Source of the DNA: Bacillus sp. 03113
GTDB lineage: Bacteria; Bacillota; Bacilli; Bacillales; Cytobacillaceae
Assembly (NCBI RefSeq): GCF_006546985.1
Contig: NZ_VATK01000015.1
Span: 1 to 64,000 of the forward strand
DNA: 64,000 nucleotides
Direction: 5' to 3'
Position numbers and translations under genes: made by a program. Under the pieces are notes generated by a model. The model worked only from the letters and a program-made list of their open reading frames with translations, made no database searches and was not told where the DNA came from. Within the stretch, counting starts at the first letter, position 1; each line of letters opens with the position of its first letter. This document shows, piece after piece, positions 59,032 to 64,000 of the stretch.

Positions 59032-60552
59032 TTGGAGTATGTAATTGAGATGCTGAATATAAGGAAAGAATTCCCTGGGATTGTTGCAAACGATAATATT
59101 AATCTACAAGTAAAAAAAGGAGAGATACATGCACTCCTTGGAGAAAATGGTGCAGGTAAATCAACTCTAATGAATATTCTCTTTGGCCTATATCAGCCAG
59201 AAAAAGGAGAGATTCGAGTTAATGGGAAGCCAGTTAAAATTACGAATCCAAACATCGCGAATCAACTTGGAATTGGGATGGTGCACCAGCATTTTATGCT
59301 TGTAGATACGTTTACGGTGACTGAAAATATCATATTAGGGCGAGAAATCACCAAAAATGGGAAGATTGATATTAAAAAAGCTGAAAAAGAGGTAGAAGCC
59401 ATTTCTAAACGATACGGTCTTGCTGTAAATCCGCAAGCCAAGATATCAGATATATCAGTAGGGATGCAGCAAAGAGTAGAAATATTAAAGACATTGTATA
59501 GAGGTGCCGAGATTCTTATATTTGATGAACCTACTGCTGTCTTGACTCCACAAGAAATAAACGAATTGATTCAAATTATGAAAAACTTAATAAAAGAAGG
59601 AAAATCGATTATTTTAATTACTCACAAGCTAAAAGAAATCATGGAAGTTTGTGATCAAGTAACTGTTATTAGAAAAGGGAAAGGGATTGGCACACTTTTC
59701 GTAAAAGACACAGAGCCAAATGAATTAGCTAGTTTAATGGTTGGCCGTGAAGTAACCTTTAAAACGGAGAAAAAAGAAGCACAGCCTAAGGAAGAAGTTC
59801 TGCAAATTAAAGATTTAGTTGTAGAAGATGCTCGTGGGGTAAAAGTGGTCAACCAGCTCAATTTATCTGTTCGATCAGGTGAAATTATTGGAATTGCTGG
59901 TGTTGATGGGAATGGACAAACAGAATTAATTGAAGCCATAACAGGATTAAGGAAATCGCAAGATGGTTCTATTTTGTTTAATGGCCAGGAAATACGGAAG
60001 TTTAGTGCGAGAAAAATTACGGAAGCTGGATTAGGGCATATTCCACAAGATCGACATAAACTAGGACTTGTTCTTGATTTTCCAATTGGAGAAAACATGG
60101 TTTTACAAACGTACTATCAACCTCCTTTTTCAAAGAATGGTGTTCTTAATTATAAAGAAATCTATGTTAAAGCACGAAGTTTAATCAATGAATACGACGT
60201 TCGTACGCCGAATGAATATACATTAGCCCGTTCATTATCTGGTGGAAATCAGCAAAAAGCCATAATTGGCCGCGAAGTAGATCGAGACCCTGATTTATTG
60301 ATTGCAGCTCAGCCAACAAGAGGCCTAGACGTTGGGGCAATCGAGTTCATCCATAAACGTTTAATTGAGCAGCGTGATAATGGAAAAGCTGTATTGCTGC
60401 TATCCTTTGAGCTTGATGAAATTATGAATGTCAGTGACCGGATTGCAGTCATTTATGAAGGGAAAATTGTCGCAATCGTTGATCCCAAAGAGACAACAGA
60501 GCAAGAGCTTGGTTTGTTAATGGCAGGATCAAGCAAGGAGGTAATAGATTAG
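59032..60552 (+). CDS. nupO: Nucleoside ABC transporter ATP-binding protein (NupO-like)
   Basis: This 506-residue protein has two fused ABC ATPase domains. The first has Walker A GENGAGKST (about 39-47), signature ISVGMQQRVEI and Walker B LIFDEPTAVL. The second has a degenerate Walker A, GVDGNGQTEL, and SLSGGNQQKAIIGREVDRD with LLIAAQPTRGLD. This layout is typical of sugar and nucleoside importers. TTG 59032 follows AAAAGGAGAG. Its stop abuts nupP. Confidence 0.93.
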   Translation: MEYVIEMLNIRKEFPGIVANDNINLQVKKGEIHALLGENGAGKSTLMNILFGLYQPEKGEIRVNGKPVKITNPNIANQLGIGMVHQHFMLVDTFTVTENIILGREITKNGKIDIKKAEKEVEAISKRYGLAVNPQAKISDISVGMQQRVEILKTLYRGAEILIFDEPTAVLTPQEINELIQIMKNLIKEGKSIILITHKLKEIMEVCDQVTVIRKGKGIGTLFVKDTEPNELASLMVGREVTFKTEKKEAQPKEEVLQIKDLVVEDARGVKVVNQLNLSVRSGEIIGIAGVDGNGQTELIEAITGLRKSQDGSILFNGQEIRKFSARKITEAGLGHIPQDRHKLGLVLDFPIGENMVLQTYYQPPFSKNGVLNYKEIYVKARSLINEYDVRTPNEYTLARSLSGGNQQKAIIGREVDRDPDLLIAAQPTRGLDVGAIEFIHKRLIEQRDNGKAVLLLSFELDEIMNVSDRIAVIYEGKIVAIVDPKETTEQELGLLMAGSSKEVID

Positions 60553-61599
60553 ATGACTAATCGATTGAAAAGCTTTTTTATTTCGATTATTGCTGTTTTT
60601 TTAGGAATCATTGTTGGAACGATCTTAATGATAGGAACAGGCTATAATCCGATTACAGCTTACTCTGCCTTATGGAATGGCGCATTTGGAGATAGTTATT
60701 ATATTGGAGAGGTCATTAGACAGGTTACACCATACATATTATCTGGACTTGCTGTAGCTTTTGCCTTTCGAACAGGTTTGTTCAACATCGGAGTGGAAGG
60801 TCAGTTAATTGTTGGATGGGTGGCTGCTGTTTGGGTCGGTGTTGCTTTTGATTTACCGAAAATCATTCATTTGCCACTTGCTATTCTTGCAGCAGCAGCA
60901 GCTGGTGCTATTTGGGGATTAATTCCTGGGTTTTTGAAAGCTCGCTTTCATGTTCATGAAGTTATTGTATCCATTATGATGAACTATATTGCTTTACATG
61001 TGACGAACTATTTGATTCGGACTGTCTTATCTGAGAACAGTGACAAAACGGATAAAATATCGGAATCTGCTTCGTTGAAATCCCCTTTATTGGAGAGCAT
61101 GACTGATTATTCTCGCTTGCATTGGGGGATTTTAATCTCCATTCTATGTGTCTTTATTATGTGGTTTCTTTTAGAAAAAACAACAAAAGGATACGAGTTA
61201 AGAGCAGTTGGGTTTAATCAGCATGCAGCAAAATATGCTGGGATGAATGTCAATCGCAATATCATGCTTTCAATGGTGGTTTCTGGAGCTTTTGCTGGAT
61301 TAGCCGGAGCGATGGAAGGTCTAGGAACATTTGGCTATGCAGCTGTTAAGGGCGGCTTTACAGGCGTTGGATTTGATGGAATTGCTGTTGCGTTGCTCGG
61401 CGGGAATGCTCCGCTTGGAATTGTACTAGCAGCATTGTTATTTGGCAGCTTAAAGGTAGGAGCGTTAAATATGCCTTTAGAAGCTGAAGTTCCAAATGAA
61501 CTTGTCGATATTATTATTGCTTTAATAGTCTTTTTTGTTGCAGCTAGCTACTTAATTCGATGGCTTATGGAACGATTTAGTAAAAAGGGGGTGAAATAA
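60553..61599 (+). CDS. nupP: Nucleoside ABC transporter permease (NupP-like)
   Basis: This 348-residue membrane protein of the BPD_transp_2 family has about nine hydrophobic segments and the motif FRTGLFNIGVEGQLIVGW (about 73-90) plus GAFAGLAGAMEG. It pairs with the next permease. It follows nupO directly and its stop abuts the GTG start of nupQ. Confidence 0.93.
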   Translation: MTNRLKSFFISIIAVFLGIIVGTILMIGTGYNPITAYSALWNGAFGDSYYIGEVIRQVTPYILSGLAVAFAFRTGLFNIGVEGQLIVGWVAAVWVGVAFDLPKIIHLPLAILAAAAAGAIWGLIPGFLKARFHVHEVIVSIMMNYIALHVTNYLIRTVLSENSDKTDKISESASLKSPLLESMTDYSRLHWGILISILCVFIMWFLLEKTTKGYELRAVGFNQHAAKYAGMNVNRNIMLSMVVSGAFAGLAGAMEGLGTFGYAAVKGGFTGVGFDGIAVALLGGNAPLGIVLAALLFGSLKVGALNMPLEAEVPNELVDIIIALIVFFVAASYLIRWLMERFSKKGVK

Positions 61600-62559
61600 G
61601 TGGGGTTTATGGACATGTTGTTAATCATTGTTCCATCTACGTTGCTTTGGGCGGCTCCCCTTATTTTCACAGCAATAGGTGGTAACTTTTCTGAAAGATC
61701 TGGGATTGTAAATATTGGCTTAGAAGGTTTAATGGTGATTGGTGCTTTTACTGCCATTGTATTTAATTTAACGTTTGATCAAACTTTGGGAAGCTTTACA
61801 CCGTGGATATCACTACTCGTTGCTATGATAGTAGGAGCTTTATTTTCACTTTTACATGCAGCAGCGTCTATTACATTTCGAGCAGATCAGACCGTGTCTG
61901 GAGTTGCCATTAACCTCCTTGGCCTTGGACTTGCTTTATTTCTTGTAAAATTTATTTACGGGAAAGGGCAAACAGATATTATCCAAATAGGATTTAGCAA
62001 GGTGGATATACCTTTTTTGAGTGATATTCCTTTTATTGGGGAGATATTTTTCTCAAATACGTATTATACATCGTTTGTGGCTATTGTCGTTGCGATTATT
62101 GCTTGGTACGTGATGTTTAAGACTCCATTTGGTTTACGCCTTCGGTCCGTAGGAGAGCATCCCATGGCAGCTGATACGATGGGGATCAATGTAACAAAAT
62201 TGCGCTATATTGGCGTTATCATTTCAGGAGCCCTTGCTGGGGTCGGAGGTGGAGTGTATGCACAATCCATTTCATCAGATTTTAGCCACGCTACCATAAG
62301 CGGACAAGGGTTTATGTCCTTAGCTGCTTTGATTTTTGGGAAATGGCATCCACTTGGTGCAATGGGTGCAGCCATTTTCTTTGGTTTTGCACAAAGCTTA
62401 AGTATTATCGGATCGAGCTTGCCATTTTTAGATAATATTCCAAATGTATACTTACTCATTGCCCCTTACGTATTAACCATTCTTGCCTTAACTGGATTTA
62501 TCGGACGTGCTGATGCTCCTAAAGCATTAGGTACCCCTTATTTAAAAGGAAAAAGATAA
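61600..62559 (+). CDS. nupQ: Nucleoside ABC transporter permease (NupQ-like)
   Basis: This 319-residue second permease has FSERSGIVNIGLEGLMVIGAF (about residues 31-51) and GALAGVGGGVYAQSISS. It forms the membrane channel with the preceding permease. The start is GTG 61600 after AAGGGGGTG. A strong terminator ends the unit. Confidence 0.93.
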   Translation: MGFMDMLLIIVPSTLLWAAPLIFTAIGGNFSERSGIVNIGLEGLMVIGAFTAIVFNLTFDQTLGSFTPWISLLVAMIVGALFSLLHAAASITFRADQTVSGVAINLLGLGLALFLVKFIYGKGQTDIIQIGFSKVDIPFLSDIPFIGEIFFSNTYYTSFVAIVVAIIAWYVMFKTPFGLRLRSVGEHPMAADTMGINVTKLRYIGVIISGALAGVGGGVYAQSISSDFSHATISGQGFMSLAALIFGKWHPLGAMGAAIFFGFAQSLSIIGSSLPFLDNIPNVYLLIAPYVLTILALTGFIGRADAPKALGTPYLKGKR

Positions 62560-62584
62560 TTTAAGCTTGAAGTACCAAATGAAC

Positions 62585-62633
62585 GGATGGACGAAAATAC
62601 TTTTGAATGTATTTTTTGTCCATCCTTTTTTGT
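62585..62633 (+). terminator. Terminator after nupQ
   Basis: GGATGGACGAAAATAC pairs with GTATTTTTTGTCCATCC and is followed by six T. It ends the nupOPQ run. Confidence 0.92.
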
Positions 62634-62640
62634 TGTAACA

Positions 62641-62695
62641 AAAGCGCAAGTGCCCTTGCTCATCAACGTAAAGTGGTCGAGCTAGACAAAGTCTA
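62641..62695 (+). repeat. REP-like dispersed repeat fragment between nupQ and ymfF
   Basis: AAAGCGCAAGTGCCCTTGCTCA followed by GTGGTCGAGCTAGACAAAG resembles the end of the repeat at 52822-53031, in the opposite orientation. The rest of the 320-base gap (62696-62870) shows only AT-rich sequence with no clear gene. Confidence 0.5.
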
Positions 62696-62879
62696 CCTTC
62701 CAATAACTTATACTTCAATACAATAGACCAAAAAACGAAATGACTTATTATTTGAAAAACGATCAAGCAGCAAGGTATAGTTAGAATAGACTCGGAGAAA
62801 TTGGAAAAACTAGATATGTTCTTATTGAATGTATACATATACATAGAATAAAGCATGCAATTTGATAGGAGGATGTAGA

Positions 62880-64000
62880 ATGGGTGTTGTTCAAGAAACG
62901 ATTAAACCAATGAAGGGGTATGCTCTTCATCTTGTTCAAACAAGCAAATATAAAACGAATACCATTGTGTGGAGGATGAAAGCACCTTTAAACAAAGCTG
63001 ATGTTACAAAAAGATCGTTACTGCCATATGTGCTGCAAAATAGTACAAAGAGCTACCCGAGCACAACGATTTTACGTTCTCATTTAGATGATTTGTATGG
63101 AGCAACCTTTTTTGTTGATCTTTCTAAAAAAGGCGAATACCATATTATGAGCTTTTCTTTAGAAATAGCAAATGAAAAGTTTTTATCAGATCCAACCCCA
63201 TTATTGCAAAAAGGCTTTCAATTTTTAGCTGAAATACTCTTAAATCCAAATGTTGAAGTTGATTATTTCCGTAAAGACACTGTTGAGATCGAAAAAAGAA
63301 ACTTAAAACAAAGAATTCAATCTTTATTTGATGATAAAATGCGTTATTCGAATTTCCGTTTAGTAGAAGAAATGTGTCAGGATGAACCATACGCCTTGCA
63401 TGTACATGGAAATAAAGATGAAGTGGATGAAATTACGAATCAATCTCTCTTTAAGTATTATCAACAAGCGTTTTCGGAAGATCAATTAGATTTATATGTT
63501 ATCGGCGATGTGAATGAAGATGAGGTTTCTTCCTACTTAGAAGATCTAATTCAATTTGAGCAAAGAACACCTAAACAATTGGAGAAAAACGAGACTGCAA
63601 TAAAAGAAAAAGTACACGAAGTGAAGGAAGTACAGGATATTAATCAAGGAAAGTTAAACATAGGGTACCGGACAAATGTTGTTTATGGCAGCCCAGATTA
63701 CTATGCACTACAAGTATTCAACGGTATTTATGGAGGATTTTCACATTCGAAGCTATTTATCAATGTTCGTGAAAAAGCAAGTCTTGCTTATTATGCAGCA
63801 AGTCGTGTAGAAAGTCATAAAGGATTATTAATGGTTATGGCAGGGATTGATAATCAAAATTATGAAAAAGCTGTAACCATCATACGCGAACAAATGGACG
63901 CTATGAAATCAGGCGACTTTACCGATCAAGAGTTAGAACAAACAAAAGCGGTTATTCATAACCAAATACTCGAAACGATTGATACGTCAAGGGGAACGAT
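62880..64000 (+). CDS. ymfF: M16-like peptidase homologue YmfF (partial, no zinc motif)
   Basis: The frame is open from ATG 62880 (after TAGGAGG) to the window end, 373 codons of an expected length near 425. It resembles YmfF, the M16 peptidase-like protein paired with YmfH and linked to EF-P modification in B. subtilis. The HxxEH zinc site is absent: the matching region reads LLPYVLQNSTKSYPS. It is therefore probably the non-catalytic partner of a heterodimer, with YmfH expected next. The conserved REKASLAYYAASR segment lies near residue 297. Confidence 0.9.
   Translation, partial: MGVVQETIKPMKGYALHLVQTSKYKTNTIVWRMKAPLNKADVTKRSLLPYVLQNSTKSYPSTTILRSHLDDLYGATFFVDLSKKGEYHIMSFSLEIANEKFLSDPTPLLQKGFQFLAEILLNPNVEVDYFRKDTVEIEKRNLKQRIQSLFDDKMRYSNFRLVEEMCQDEPYALHVHGNKDEVDEITNQSLFKYYQQAFSEDQLDLYVIGDVNEDEVSSYLEDLIQFEQRTPKQLEKNETAIKEKVHEVKEVQDINQGKLNIGYRTNVVYGSPDYYALQVFNGIYGGFSHSKLFINVREKASLAYYAASRVESHKGLLMVMAGIDNQNYEKAVTIIREQMDAMKSGDFTDQELEQTKAVIHNQILETIDTSRGT

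Noticed and set aside
59655-60098. Minus-strand open frame of 147 codons inside nupO
   Set aside because: It is antisense to the second ATPase domain; the composition is a shadow of the coding strand.

Overview
The window is a chromosomal segment from a low-GC, motile, endospore-forming member of the Bacillaceae. The gene order follows the Bacillus subtilis chromosome from the end of the fla/che operon to ymfF almost gene for gene. Protein sequences resemble B. subtilis throughout, but the spacers carry repeat families and rearrangements that B. subtilis lacks, so this is a relative rather than B. subtilis itself. No tRNA, rRNA, CRISPR array, prophage or full insertion sequence was seen. Nearly all genes are on the + strand.

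Layout: (1) 1-258 is an unusual upstream segment with a possible gene tail and a promoter. (2) 259-18051 is the late fla/che cluster: swrD, fliL, fliM, fliY, cheY, fliZ, fliP, fliQ, fliR, flhB, flhA, flhF, flhG, cheB, cheA, cheW, cheC, cheD, sigD, swrB. These encode the flagellar switch, export gate, placement proteins, chemotaxis core and sigma-D. (3) 18201-21484 is rpsB, tsf, pyrH, frr (translation and UMP kinase). (4) 22017-28093 is uppS, cdsA, dxr, rseP, proS (lipid carrier, phospholipid and isoprenoid synthesis, regulated proteolysis, tRNA charging). (5) 28311-32633 is polC, the replicative polymerase. (6) 32959-42752 is the nusA-infB cluster: rimP, nusA, ylxR, ylxQ, infB, rbfA, truB, ribF, rpsO, pnp. 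The ylxP gene normally found between infB and rbfA is missing. (7) 42970-56574 holds ylxY, mlpA, ymxH, dpaA, dpaB, asd, dapG, dapA, rnjB, tepA, ylzJ and spoIIIE. The dpaAB-asd-dapG-dapA block makes aspartate-derived diaminopimelate precursors and dipicolinate for spores. (8) 56784-62559 is a GntR regulator (ymfC) directly followed by a nucleoside ABC importer (nupNOPQ-like). (9) 62880-64000 is the start of ymfF, cut by the window end.

The most notable material lies between genes. Two copies of a 208-211 bp MITE-like element have matching inverted ends and clear 8-bp target duplications; one sits exactly on the flhG stop codon. A second family, starting TTATCCCG(C/A)ATTAACGGG, occurs four times and may be IS200/IS605-derived. 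A third REP-like family occurs three times. The ymfC promoter region has a perfect 8+2+8 palindrome and two CodY-like boxes, which together suggest dual control of nucleoside uptake. I found no wholly undescribed biological system; the core genes are conserved housekeeping, motility and sporulation genes.
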